A stretch of 58,444 nt of DNA from Nitrosarchaeum sp. (GTDB lineage Archaea; Thermoproteota; Nitrososphaeria; Nitrososphaerales; Nitrosopumilaceae): the NCBI GenBank assembly GCA_021414105.1, contig JAIOPB010000062.1, forward strand, positions 1 through 58,444, given 5' to 3'. The notes under the pieces were generated by a model, which searched no databases, was not told where the DNA came from, and saw only the letters and a program-made list of their open reading frames with translations. Position 1 is the stretch's first letter. The number at the start of each line of letters is the position of its first letter. Below are positions 17,035 through 26,170 of this stretch, one piece after another. Position numbers and translations under genes: made by a program.

Positions 17035-17733
17035 ATGATGAAAAATGCCACCTTTTTTTTAATGATAAGTTTCATCTTTTCTCTTATCTTAATTTCTTCA
17101 TCTATTCAATATTCACTTGCCGATACAGGTGTTGTTTCTATGGATTCACACGATGTCAAATATGACACTAATGATGCTAAAATTGAATCTATTTTTCTAG
17201 ACCCTGATTTTTTTGAATTAATTATTACTATGACTACTCAAGACGATGGAACTATAGAAATTACGATTCCTAGAGATCTTTTAGATGCAAAATTTGAATT
17301 ATCTGATGACATGTTTTTTGTTTTAGTAGATGGATTTGAAACTGATTATGTTGAATCTGAATCTGATTCAAATTCTAGAACTTTAATGATTCCATTTTTT
17401 AATGGTGATTCTATAATTGAAATTATTGGAACACATGCACTAAATCCCTTCATCTCAAATACTGAAATAAAAATTCCAGATTGGGTAAAAAATAATGCTG
17501 GATGGTGGTCCACTGATCTTATAGAAGACACCGAATTTGTATCTGGAATTCAATATCTGATCAAAGAGGGAATAATGACTATTCCTCAAACTCAATCAGG
17601 ACAATCTACACACCAAGATATTCCGTCTTGGATTAAAAATAATGCTGGGTGGTGGGCAGATGGGTTAATCGAAGACACCGAATTTGTATCTGGAATTCAA
17701 TATCTCATTACAAATGGGATTATTCACGTGTGA
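17035..17733 (+). CDS. Secreted protein with two NAGWW repeats
   Basis: 232 residues with a signal peptide (ends SLADT near residue 30), a beta-rich middle part and two C-terminal repeats of about 40 residues, each reading IPxWxKNNAGWW...IEDTEFVSGIQYLI. This repeat is common in secreted proteins of Nitrosopumilus-like archaea and its role is unknown. The two copies share a 35-base stretch that is identical (17524-17558 and 17671-17705). The ATG directly follows the stop of the coiled-coil gene. Confidence 0.75.
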   Translation: MMKNATFFLMISFIFSLILISSSIQYSLADTGVVSMDSHDVKYDTNDAKIESIFLDPDFFELIITMTTQDDGTIEITIPRDLLDAKFELSDDMFFVLVDGFETDYVESESDSNSRTLMIPFFNGDSIIEIIGTHALNPFISNTEIKIPDWVKNNAGWWSTDLIEDTEFVSGIQYLIKEGIMTIPQTQSGQSTHQDIPSWIKNNAGWWADGLIEDTEFVSGIQYLITNGIIHV

Positions 17734-17740
17734 TTTAGGC

Positions 17741-20062
17741 TCAATTATCAGCTAAATTATGCATAGATTTCAAGTCCTTTTTGAAAGATTCTAGACTTTC
17801 TGGAATTGTTATTGTGATTGAATCCTTTAATGAAAGATTTTTTGTCTTTTTTTCATTCCATACTTTAGAATTAAATTCTGTTATTTCTTTTGTAATTTTA
17901 TTTTGATTGTATTCTGATTCTGTTTCTACTTGATGTTGTTTATGAATACTCTCTGTTGAATACAAAGTTTTCCAAAGATATTCAGTGATAAATGGTGTAA
18001 TTGGTGCTAATAATTTTAAAATGGTTGATAATGTTTTATGTAATGTGTATATTGCACCATCTCTTTCTTCATCTGAAAAACCAATTCCATACGCTCTTGC
18101 TTTAACCATTTCAATATAATGTGCAGCAAAAAGATTCCAAGTAAATTCTCTAATTGCAATTGCAGGAATAAAGAAATTATATTCATCATATCCTTTTTTA
18201 CATTCTTTGATTAAATTATCTAATTCAGATAATATCCATTTATCCGTGGTTGTTGGAGTTCCTGATTCAATTACGGGGAAACTAGATAAAAATCTAGAAA
18301 CATTCCATAGTTTACTGAGAAATTTTTTTGTTGATTCAATTTTTTGTTCATTACATCTAAAATCATATCCATGATTAATCTCACTCGCACTCCAAAATCT
18401 AAAAGTATCTGCACCAAATTGTTCAATTACTGGTAAAGGATCAATTGCATTTCCTTTACTCTTACTCATTTTCAGTCCTTTTTCATCAAGACCATATCCC
18501 ATAATCCATGCTTCTGACCATGGTTTCTTTCCAGTAAGTTGTTCGCATCTTAGAAGTGTATAGTATAACCAAGTTCTCACAATATCTTTTGCTTGAGGAC
18601 GAATTGTAGTAGGATACACTTTATTGAAAAATTCTTGATCTTTGTTAAATTTACTAACAAAAAGAGGTGAAACACTAGAATCCATCCATGTATCAAACGT
18701 TCTCTCTTCACCTACAAATTCAGTAGTTTTACACTTAGAACATTGATTGATAGGGCATTTTTCCATCCATGGTCTATAGTATTTTCCAGGCTCAGGCACG
18801 TGAGGTTCAGAACAATTTTTGCAATACCAAATAGGAATTTCAGTACCATAGTATCTTCTTCTTGATATTGGCCAATCAATATTGATGGATTCTAACCAAT
18901 TCATCAGGATCTGCTTATGCATGGCAGGATAAAATGTAATTTCCTGTCCTAGTTTTTTCATTTTTTCAATTGATTCTTTTTGTTTTAGATAATATTCTTC
19001 CATTGGAATTATTTCAATTGGATTTTTACTTCGTTCAGATACCGGAGTTCTATGAATTATATCTTCAATTTTTTCTACCAGCCCTTTATTTTCTAAGTCC
19101 TCAATAATTTTTACACGTGCTTGTTTTGGTTTCAACCCAACATAGTTCCCTGCAGCTTCTGTCATTTTTCCATCTAATCCGATTGCAACAATTTCTTCCA
19201 GTTCTAGTTCTCTAAATAATGCTACATCGTTTTGATCACCGTAACTACATACCATAACTGCACCAGAACCAAATTCTTGATGAGCTGAATGATGTGTTTT
19301 TAGTTCAACCTCTGCATTAGTAATTGGTACAATCACTTTTTCCCCAATATATTTTGCATATCTCTCATCTTCTGGATTTACAATTATGGTTTTACATGCA
19401 CAAAGAAGTTCTGGTCTTGTACTTGCAATGATTATCTCTTTCTCAGTATCTTTAATCTGAAATTTCATATAAACTAGTTTAGTTGGTAAATCTTCATATG
19501 TAATTTCGGCATCTGCAATAGTTGTACCTGAAACCCAATCATAATTATTTGGTCTATTTGCAAGATACACTTGCCCTTTTTTCCACAGTTCAATAAATGT
19601 AGATTGTGTTAATGTTCTGTATTCTTCAGAATCTGTTCTATAATAATTGGAGAAATCTCCACTGATTCCTAAATTTTTCATGATTAATATCATTTCATCT
19701 TCTAAATCATCTAATGCAGCTCTGCATAATTTTAGAAATTCACCTCTTTCAGTTTCACGCATTCTGATGTTGTGTTTTTTCTCCGTGTAAATCTCCACAG
19801 GAAGTCCATTTCTATCAATCCCTATTGGAAAATACACATTCTTTCCAGCCATCCTTGCAGTACGTGCTATCATATCAATTTGAGAATAGTGTGCTGCTGC
19901 GCCTATGTGCCATGGTCTACCTGATGGATATGGTGGGGGCGTATCTATTGTAAAATTATCTTCTCTTGGTATAAATTCATAAATTTTTTCATTTGCCCAC
20001 TGTTTGAGAATTTCTTTTTCTAACTCTGGGTTCCAAGCTTTTTCCTCAATTTTTGGTTCCAT
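17741..20062 (-). CDS. valS: Valyl-tRNA synthetase
   Basis: 773 residues, class I synthetase charging tRNA-Val. DTPPPYPSGRPWHIG is the ValRS-type HIGH block and DRNGLPVE the downstream element; the CP1 editing insertion is between about 190 and 330; FDTWMDSSVSP and GLKMSKSKGNAIDP (KMSKS) follow; the anticodon-binding helical domain ends the protein. It is shorter than bacterial ValRS because the C-terminal coiled coil is missing. It lies 7 bases after the PTPS-like gene, in the same direction. Confidence 0.93.
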   Translation of the reverse strand: MEPKIEEKAWNPELEKEILKQWANEKIYEFIPREDNFTIDTPPPYPSGRPWHIGAAAHYSQIDMIARTARMAGKNVYFPIGIDRNGLPVEIYTEKKHNIRMRETERGEFLKLCRAALDDLEDEMILIMKNLGISGDFSNYYRTDSEEYRTLTQSTFIELWKKGQVYLANRPNNYDWVSGTTIADAEITYEDLPTKLVYMKFQIKDTEKEIIIASTRPELLCACKTIIVNPEDERYAKYIGEKVIVPITNAEVELKTHHSAHQEFGSGAVMVCSYGDQNDVALFRELELEEIVAIGLDGKMTEAAGNYVGLKPKQARVKIIEDLENKGLVEKIEDIIHRTPVSERSKNPIEIIPMEEYYLKQKESIEKMKKLGQEITFYPAMHKQILMNWLESINIDWPISRRRYYGTEIPIWYCKNCSEPHVPEPGKYYRPWMEKCPINQCSKCKTTEFVGEERTFDTWMDSSVSPLFVSKFNKDQEFFNKVYPTTIRPQAKDIVRTWLYYTLLRCEQLTGKKPWSEAWIMGYGLDEKGLKMSKSKGNAIDPLPVIEQFGADTFRFWSASEINHGYDFRCNEQKIESTKKFLSKLWNVSRFLSSFPVIESGTPTTTDKWILSELDNLIKECKKGYDEYNFFIPAIAIREFTWNLFAAHYIEMVKARAYGIGFSDEERDGAIYTLHKTLSTILKLLAPITPFITEYLWKTLYSTESIHKQHQVETESEYNQNKITKEITEFNSKVWNEKKTKNLSLKDSITITIPESLESFKKDLKSMHNLADN

Positions 20063-20069
20063 TTCTTAA

Positions 20070-20885
20070 TTATCTTGAAATATTTGAAATAATGTGCGAA
20101 CCTTTGTTATATCCTTCGTAAATGTAAACTCCAACAGCTTCTACATTTTGAGGTAATTTTGGAGCAAGTAGTTTGATAATTTCACTTGAAAGATTTTCAA
20201 CAGTAGCTTCTCCTTCTAAGAGATATGCTGTATTTTTTGGAACTTGAATATCAAACATCCCTTTTGGTCCATCAAATTGAATCTGATAGTGAGACTCATC
20301 TTCTTTTTTTAGATATTTTCTGTTAATGAAAAATTTATGATCAAATACTGTAACAACTTCTTTTATGATTTTTTTTGCTATTCCAAAATCTACCAGTAGA
20401 TTATCTTTCATTTGTCCAACTAATTCAACCATTACTGAAGATGTATGTCCATGTAGAATGGAACATTTCTCTACTAAAGGAAGAATATGTGCATAATCAA
20501 ATGAAAATGATGGGTCTTCTAGAAATATTGATCCTGTCTGAGGTGTTTTATCATAGAATACTATATCTTGTAATTCTTTAATTTGTGCAGTGTATTTCGG
20601 ATGTCCTATGGCCATCACTTTTTCTTCTGGTAGATTTTCTTTGATTTCATTATATTTTTTTATATCTTCTTCATTATCGATTACTTCAATCAAACCTTTC
20701 TTTGTCTTAAAATCAACTGTTACAAAACTTCCATTTTTTAATGATAATTTATAATCATACTCATAATCTTCATCAAGAAATGAGAGCATTTGTGCTATTG
20801 TCAATTCAGTTCGTGTTCTCATTAGATTACCTTTTTTGTCAATATATCTAAAATCTGAATCTAGAATTGTGGGACTTGAAGCCAT
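20070..20885 (-). CDS. QueD/6-pyruvoyl-tetrahydropterin synthase with extra N-terminal domain
   Basis: 271 residues. The C-terminal 145 residues match the PTPS/QueD fold: FDYAHILP and HGHTSSVMVEL carry zinc-binding His residues, VFDHKFF is the second His block, and ATVENLSSEI resembles the PTAENLA motif. The usual catalytic Cys region reads EKCSILHGH. Residues 1-120 are an additional domain (VDFKTKKGLIEVIDNEEDIKKY) that I do not recognise. It may make a pterin or a 7-deazaguanine (archaeosine) precursor; a pterin dehydratase gene follows upstream. Confidence 0.82.
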   Translation of the reverse strand: MASSPTILDSDFRYIDKKGNLMRTRTELTIAQMLSFLDEDYEYDYKLSLKNGSFVTVDFKTKKGLIEVIDNEEDIKKYNEIKENLPEEKVMAIGHPKYTAQIKELQDIVFYDKTPQTGSIFLEDPSFSFDYAHILPLVEKCSILHGHTSSVMVELVGQMKDNLLVDFGIAKKIIKEVVTVFDHKFFINRKYLKKEDESHYQIQFDGPKGMFDIQVPKNTAYLLEGEATVENLSSEIIKLLAPKLPQNVEAVGVYIYEGYNKGSHIISNISR

Positions 20886-20965
20886 GTGAAGTCAACTGGC
20901 TTAGCTCTGTATATAAATTCTGTAACACATAAAACTAAAAAATTATTTTATTCAGTAATTTGAAA

Positions 20966-21244
20966 TTATTCTAGTGAATTTAGAATTTTAGCCAGATTGA
21001 TATCATTTTGGGTGATTCCTCCCGCATCATGAGTTGTTAAATCTACTATTATCTTATTGTAGACATTAAACCATTCAGGATGATGATTCATTTTTTCTAT
21101 ATGCATTGCAGCCCTTGTCATAAATCCAAATGCCTGATTAAAGTCATCAAATTGAAATTCTTTATGTATTTTATTATTTACAATCGTCCATCCCTTCAGG
21201 TTTTTTAATTCATGGTCTATGGATTCTGATGATAATCTTATCAT
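20966..21244 (-). CDS. phhB: Pterin-4a-carbinolamine dehydratase
   Basis: 92 residues, complete DCoH/PCD domain. The motif MNHHPEWFNVYNKIIVDLTTHDAGGIT has the two catalytic His and the following His of the EKMxHHPxW...TTHD signature. It dehydrates 4a-hydroxytetrahydropterin. Next to a PTPS-like gene this suggests a small pterin module; the hydroxylase that would need it is not in the window. Confidence 0.92.
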   Translation of the reverse strand: MIRLSSESIDHELKNLKGWTIVNNKIHKEFQFDDFNQAFGFMTRAAMHIEKMNHHPEWFNVYNKIIVDLTTHDAGGITQNDINLAKILNSLE

Positions 21245-21328
21245 GATTTTATATTTACAATACTAAATTAATAGTTAGATGATGAGATTAATCATGGTTG
21301 TTGTGTATTACAAATGACCTGATAATTA

Positions 21329-22084
21329 GTGAAAAAAATGAAAAAAGAATTACTTGATAAAATTAAAAATTCTATTAAAGAAAACATAATGGAAAAGAAA
21401 ATAGGTATTGCATTTTCTGGAGGTGTTGACAGTACACTAATCTCTAAAATCTGTTCAGATCTAGGATATGATGTAACTTTGCTTACCATTGGTTTTCCAG
21501 AATCTCATGATGTATTATTTGCAAAAGAAGTTAATCAACAGTTGAAATTGGTTCATCATGTTTTAGAAATTGATTCTCATACTTTTCAAGACATAGCCAT
21601 CAAAATCAAACAAACAATAAAAACAGACAATCTCTCTTGGAATGAAAATTGTATTGCATTTTACTATGTATCAAAACTAGCAAAAAGTTTGGGAATTGAT
21701 ATTGTTGTAACTGCAAATGGAATCGATGAACTATTCTGTGGATACAATGCATATAGAACAGCTATCTCTGAAGGAGAATCAAAGATTCTTGAAGTTATGA
21801 ATTCAAAACTAGATAATGAAATTAAAATGATGAAAGCAGTCAATCAAATCGCATCTGAATTTGGTGTTAGAATTGTTCAACCTTTACTGTCTTCTAATTT
21901 TATAGAATTTGCTAAAACTATTCCTATATTTGAAAAAATTCATGATTCTGAAGATCTGTTGAGGAAACACATTATACGAAAATTAGCAAGTGATGTAGGG
22001 GTTCCTGAAATTTCATATACAAAAAGAAAAAAAGCTCTACAATACGGTTCAAAAATCCACAAAGCACTGTTGAAATCTAAATAA
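21329..22084 (+). CDS. PP-loop ATP pyrophosphatase, asparagine-synthase C-domain-like
   Basis: 251 residues with the N-type ATP pyrophosphatase loop IAFSGGVDSTLISKI (about 27-40) and the asparagine synthase-like segments VVTANGIDELFCGYNAYR and KTIPIFEK. The glutaminase domain of AsnB is absent. It most probably adenylates a carboxylate or base and uses free ammonia or a partner. It converges with purB and overlaps its 3' end by 8 bases. Substrate unknown. Confidence 0.8.
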   Translation: MKKMKKELLDKIKNSIKENIMEKKIGIAFSGGVDSTLISKICSDLGYDVTLLTIGFPESHDVLFAKEVNQQLKLVHHVLEIDSHTFQDIAIKIKQTIKTDNLSWNENCIAFYYVSKLAKSLGIDIVVTANGIDELFCGYNAYRTAISEGESKILEVMNSKLDNEIKMMKAVNQIASEFGVRIVQPLLSSNFIEFAKTIPIFEKIHDSEDLLRKHIIRKLASDVGVPEISYTKRKKALQYGSKIHKALLKSK

Positions 22085-23438
22085 ATTTTTTGACCGTTTC
22101 TTGAACTAATTTGTTAACATTGCTTATAATTAATGGAGATGCCCCAAGATGTTTTTCTGGAGAAAATATTGAATCAATTTCTTTTTTTGTAAGTTTTGTT
22201 GAAAATGCTTTATCATTTTTAATTGCATCGATATATTGAACTTCTTTATCTTTTGCCTCAAAGGCAACTCTTTGCACGTCTCTATACGCAATAAATCTCG
22301 GGACTCCTTTTTTAATTAATGCCTCTAAAACAAATTCTGCAAATATTTGTCCCTTTGTAATATACAAATTATCTACAATTCTTTTCTCATTTACCATTAG
22401 ACTTGAAATTACTTTAATCATAGTTTCTAACATTTCATCTACTAGAATGGCTGCTGTAGGAAGTACAAATCTCTCATTTGCTGAATTTGAAAGATCTCGT
22501 TCATGCCATAATGGAATGTTTTCAAAAGTTATTGATATTTGACTACGTAATATTTTAGATAACGATGAAACTCTTTCGCTTTTAGTGGGATTTCTCTTTA
22601 CTGGAACTGCACTGCTTCCCATTTGACCTTTCTTGAATTGTTCAGCAACTTCACCGATTTCAGTTCTTTGTAAATTTCTAATTTCTACTGCAATTTTTTC
22701 CAAAGTTGCACCTATCAATGCTAATTCAAATACGTATTCTGCATATCTTTCTCTGGGAACTATCTGTGTAGTTACGTCTGCTGGGAAAAGGTTTAGTCGT
22801 TTTGCAACTCGTTTTTGAACTTCAAGTGATTTTATACCCATCAATGATCCTGTTCCAACAACTCCAAGTGTTTTGCAAATCAAAATTCTTTTCTTAATTT
22901 CTTCAATTCTTTCTACGTGTTTTGCCATCTCTGCTGCCCAATTTGCAAATTTTAATCCGAATGATATTATGCTAGCATGTTGACCATGAGTTCTACCTAC
23001 TGCTGGAATTTTACTATGTTGAACTGCTCTTTTTGCTAACAGTAATGCCGTTTTTGCAACTTTAGATTCAATAATTCGTAACGCATCTCTCATCTGCATA
23101 GAATTGCTAGTATCTACTAAATCATTACTTGTTAATCCATAATGAATCCATGGTCTTACATTTTTTGTACATTTTTCACTTAATGACTCAACTAGTGCAG
23201 CTGTATCGTGATCACTTTTTGCTTCTAATTCTTTGATTCTTTTTACAGTAATTTTTCCTGACATTGCAGCATTGTGAATTATTTTACCAGCTGTTTTTGG
23301 AATAATCCCAATCTCACTTTGTGATATTGCAGCTATTCCTTCAATTTCTAATTGATAATTTACTTTTTTTTGCTCACTAAAAATATCCAACATTTCTTTA
23401 GTACCGTAACGTCCGCTATCTATCGGTAAAATTGCCAA
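22077..23438 (-). CDS. purB: Adenylosuccinate lyase
   Basis: 453 residues of the fumarase/aspartase superfamily. The signature GSSAVPVKRNPTKSERV is the family's catalytic flexible loop; GRTHGQHASIISFG carries the catalytic His region; HYGLTSNDLVDT is the N-terminal signature. It acts twice in purine synthesis, at SAICAR and at adenylosuccinate. Its partner PurA is at 39045. Confidence 0.95.
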   Translation of the reverse strand: MAILPIDSGRYGTKEMLDIFSEQKKVNYQLEIEGIAAISQSEIGIIPKTAGKIIHNAAMSGKITVKRIKELEAKSDHDTAALVESLSEKCTKNVRPWIHYGLTSNDLVDTSNSMQMRDALRIIESKVAKTALLLAKRAVQHSKIPAVGRTHGQHASIISFGLKFANWAAEMAKHVERIEEIKKRILICKTLGVVGTGSLMGIKSLEVQKRVAKRLNLFPADVTTQIVPRERYAEYVFELALIGATLEKIAVEIRNLQRTEIGEVAEQFKKGQMGSSAVPVKRNPTKSERVSSLSKILRSQISITFENIPLWHERDLSNSANERFVLPTAAILVDEMLETMIKVISSLMVNEKRIVDNLYITKGQIFAEFVLEALIKKGVPRFIAYRDVQRVAFEAKDKEVQYIDAIKNDKAFSTKLTKKEIDSIFSPEKHLGASPLIISNVNKLVQETVKKFI

Positions 23439-23515
23439 TGATTACTCTCTTAAAACATCAAAAATAAATCTACTTATGATTTAAATTGGCTTGAGGTAAA
23501 ATTTTACCATTCCTT

Positions 23516-24964
23516 ATGTCTACTGTAACTCCTAAAAAAATTGGAGAAAATGAGTATCTTATTGAGGCAGACTCAAATCTTGGAATGAAAGTTCCAGTAA
23601 AGATCTATGCGGATGCAGAATTACTACAAAAAATGTTATCGGATAGAACTATTATGCAGGCAAAAAATGTTGCAACTATACCTGGAATTGTGGGTCATAG
23701 TGTAGTCTTACCTGACGGTCATGAAGGATATGGATTTCCTGTGGGTGGTGTGGCAGCTATGGATGCTGAAGAAGGCATGATTAGCCCTGGTGGTGTAGGA
23801 TATGATATCAATTGTGGCGTTAGACTACTTCGTTCAAATTTAACTGAAAAAGATGTTCGTGCAAAACTACAAGAACTCGTAACTGATCTTTTTAGTTCAA
23901 TTCCATCTGGTGTTGGCTCCAAAGGAGCAGTCAAGCTAAGTCACTCTCAACTTGATGAAGTTCTTGTACGAGGTGTAGCCTGGGCAATTGATAATGGGTA
24001 TGGTTCATCATACGATGCAGATGTTTGTGAGGAAAATGGGCAAATAAAAAATGCCGATCCAAATAAAGTTTCAGACAAAGCAAGACAAAGAGGTGCCCCT
24101 CAACTAGGAAGTCTGGGTTCAGGAAATCATTTTCTTGAAGTGCAAAAAGTATCTGAAATTCATGATGAAGAAGCAGCAAAAAGAATGAATATCAAAGAAG
24201 GAACTATCACAATTTTAATTCATTGTGGTTCTCGTGGTTTTGGTCATCAAGTCTGCAGTGATTATTTGAGAATATCAGAACAATCTATGGAAAAATATGA
24301 CATTCATTTAGCAGACAGAGAACTTGCATGTGTTCCAAATACATCTGAGGAGGGTGAATCATATAGAAAAGCCATGTTTGCAGCATTAAATTTTGCATGG
24401 AGTAATAGACAAATGATTACTCATTGGACAAGAAAATCTTTTGAACGAGTTTTCAATCAAACAGAATCTGATCTTGATATGAGTTTAGTTTATGATGTTG
24501 CTCATAATATTGCTAAAGTTGAAAAACACAAGGTTGACGGAAAGGAAAGAAAAGTCGTAGTTCATAGAAAAGGCGCAACGCGTGCATTTCCTGCAAATCG
24601 AGATGAAGTTCCATTAAAATACAGAGATCTTGGACAGCCTGTTTTGATTCCAGGTTCAATGGGAACTGCTAGCTGGATATTACTTGGACAACCAAATTCT
24701 ATGAATTTGAGCTTTGGTTCTACTGCTCATGGTGCCGGTAGAACAATGTCTAGATCAAAAGCAAGAAGAGATTTCACAGAAGACAATGTTAGAAAATCCC
24801 TTAGTGATAAGGGCATATTTATCAAGGCATTAACACGTGATGGAGTTGTGGAAGAAACTCCTCAAGCATACAAGGACGTTGATGCAGTAGTCAATGTTTC
24901 TCATAATCTAGGAATAGCCACTAAAGTAGCAAAATTGGTGCCTATAGGTGTGATAAAAGGTTGA
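23516..24964 (+). CDS. rtcB: RNA-splicing ligase RtcB
   Basis: 482 residues. RtcB joins 2',3'-cyclic-phosphate and 5'-OH RNA ends with GTP and Mn2+, the step that seals tRNA exons after archaeal intron removal. The metal-binding blocks are visible: PDGHEGYGFPVGGVAAM, GGVGYDINCGVRL (metal Cys near residue 101), LGSLGSGNHFLEVQ, IHCGSRGFGHQ, DVAHNIAK and the C-terminal SFGSTAHGAGRTMSR with the guanylated His. It has a direct substrate in this window, the doubly interrupted tRNA-Trp. It overlaps the next gene by 4 bases. Confidence 0.96.
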   Translation: MSTVTPKKIGENEYLIEADSNLGMKVPVKIYADAELLQKMLSDRTIMQAKNVATIPGIVGHSVVLPDGHEGYGFPVGGVAAMDAEEGMISPGGVGYDINCGVRLLRSNLTEKDVRAKLQELVTDLFSSIPSGVGSKGAVKLSHSQLDEVLVRGVAWAIDNGYGSSYDADVCEENGQIKNADPNKVSDKARQRGAPQLGSLGSGNHFLEVQKVSEIHDEEAAKRMNIKEGTITILIHCGSRGFGHQVCSDYLRISEQSMEKYDIHLADRELACVPNTSEEGESYRKAMFAALNFAWSNRQMITHWTRKSFERVFNQTESDLDMSLVYDVAHNIAKVEKHKVDGKERKVVVHRKGATRAFPANRDEVPLKYRDLGQPVLIPGSMGTASWILLGQPNSMNLSFGSTAHGAGRTMSRSKARRDFTEDNVRKSLSDKGIFIKALTRDGVVEETPQAYKDVDAVVNVSHNLGIATKVAKLVPIGVIKG

Positions 24965-25377
24965 GTGACGAAGACTCTGAACTTGAAAGATTAAAGGCAA
25001 AAAGACTTGCAGAGATGCAACAAAATATTTCTACTAGACAAGAAATAGAAAAATCTACTAGCAATTTACAACCAAAAGAAACAAAACATCCTAGAGATAT
25101 CCTCATCGAACATCTTGGATTTAGAGGTCTAGAAGTTTTAAACAATGCAGAATTACAATTTCCAACTGATACAAAAATGATTGTAGAAAAATTGTCTGAA
25201 TTAATAACCTCTGGAGAAATTACTGAAATTATTGATGGTGGAAAATTGTTGATGTTATTCCGATCAATAGGTCTTAACATAAGAATGGAAACTAAGATCA
25301 ATATTGAACAAGATGGAAAGTTTGTGTCTCTGTCTGATAAATTAAGTAGTCATTCATCAGATGATGGTGAAGAATAA
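24961..25377 (+). CDS. PDCD5/TFAR19-related protein with C-terminal extension
   Basis: 138 residues starting at a TTG that overlaps the rtcB stop (TTGA). The opening DSELERLKAKRLAEMQQ is like the N-terminal helix of the archaeal dsDNA-binding PDCD5 family; the core RGLEVLNNAELQFPTDTKMI and KLSELITSGEITE aligns loosely with its three-helix bundle. The last 40 residues (NIRMETKINIEQ...) are beta-rich and not typical. Coupling to rtcB suggests a nucleic-acid role. Family assignment by eye is moderate. Confidence 0.6.
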   Translation: MSDEDSELERLKAKRLAEMQQNISTRQEIEKSTSNLQPKETKHPRDILIEHLGFRGLEVLNNAELQFPTDTKMIVEKLSELITSGEITEIIDGGKLLMLFRSIGLNIRMETKINIEQDGKFVSLSDKLSSHSSDDGEE

Positions 25378-25451
25378 CGGATACTGTTTTTGAAATAAGC
25401 ACAAAAAATTATAGCGATGATTTACTGCTTATAAAAAAAACACTATCTCAC

Positions 25452-25688
25452 ATGGAAACTCTGGTTGGTAGTTCTAATGGTTATGCTCTTAGTGAACCGT
25501 CTTCGAAATTTGGATGGACTTTTTTCAAATTATCTTTTAAACCTAATTTGCAAAATGGAATTGAAGAAAAATTTGCAGATATGTTAAACAAATACAGATT
25601 GAACAACCAATCTCAAAAATTTACTAAATTCATGACTGATTATTTTCAAGCCAAAGGTTGTAGTATTCGAATTAAAATGCTGGACTAG
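25452..25688 (+). CDS. Small hypothetical protein; start unresolved
   Basis: 78 residues from the first ATG, soluble and basic, with [14 protein letters not shown] and [19 protein letters not shown]. The same frame is open back to 25371 and the extra 26 codons (ITDTVFEISTKNYSDDLLL...) look like coding sequence, but no ATG, GTG or TTG is present there. The extension would begin at an ATA that overlaps the preceding stop. Its end overlaps the end of convergent rps11 by 4 bases. No domain recognised. Confidence 0.6.
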   Translation: METLVGSSNGYALSEPSSKFGWTFFKLSFKPNLQNGIEEKFADMLNKYRLNNQSQKFTKFMTDYFQAKGCSIRIKMLD

Positions 25689-26170
25689 ACTCTTCTTCCT
25701 CTTTTTCCACCCTTCTTTCTGGTGGTGTCATGAGGAATTGGTGTTACATCATCTATTCTTCCAATTTTAAATCCACCCCTTGCCAAAGCTCTGATTGCAG
25801 CTTGTGCACCTGGACCTGGTACTCTAGAGCCTACTCCTCCAACAGCTCGTACTCTGATATGAAATCCTGTAAATCCTTTTGTATGCGCAACTTCTACAAC
25901 TGCATTTGCAGCTTTCATTGCAGCAAAAGGTGAGGATTCGTATCTATCTGCATTGACATGAACTCCACCTGAGCTAATGGAAACAGTTTCTCCACCGGTT
26001 AGGTCAGTCATGTGAATAATTGTATTGTTATAACTACTGTAAATATGAGCAATTCCCCATTTTTCTGGACCTTCTGTCTTTGTCTCTGGTCTAGATTTTG
26101 TTTGAACCTCTTCATGTTCTTTCTCTTCAACTGTGGATTCTATTTCAATCTCAGCTTCGATTTCTGACAA
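25685..26170 (-). CDS. rps11: 30S ribosomal protein uS11
   Basis: 161 residues. From about residue 37 the sequence is a full archaeal S11 ([45 protein letters not shown] and the terminal GGKRGRRV). The first 35 residues are an acidic Glu-rich extension common in this lineage. The start is TTG, chosen because no ATG precedes the core and because a TTTAAA box lies 25 bases upstream on the minus strand. S11 lines the mRNA exit side of the small subunit. Confidence 0.95.
   Translation of the reverse strand: MSEIEAEIEIESTVEEKEHEEVQTKSRPETKTEGPEKWGIAHIYSSYNNTIIHMTDLTGGETVSISSGGVHVNADRYESSPFAAMKAANAVVEVAHTKGFTGFHIRVRAVGGVGSRVPGPGAQAAIRALARGGFKIGRIDDVTPIPHDTTRKKGGKRGRRV

Noticed and set aside
26098-26169. 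N-terminal extension of the membrane protein at 26170
   Set aside because: It is antisense to the coding start of rps11 and has no features of its own.
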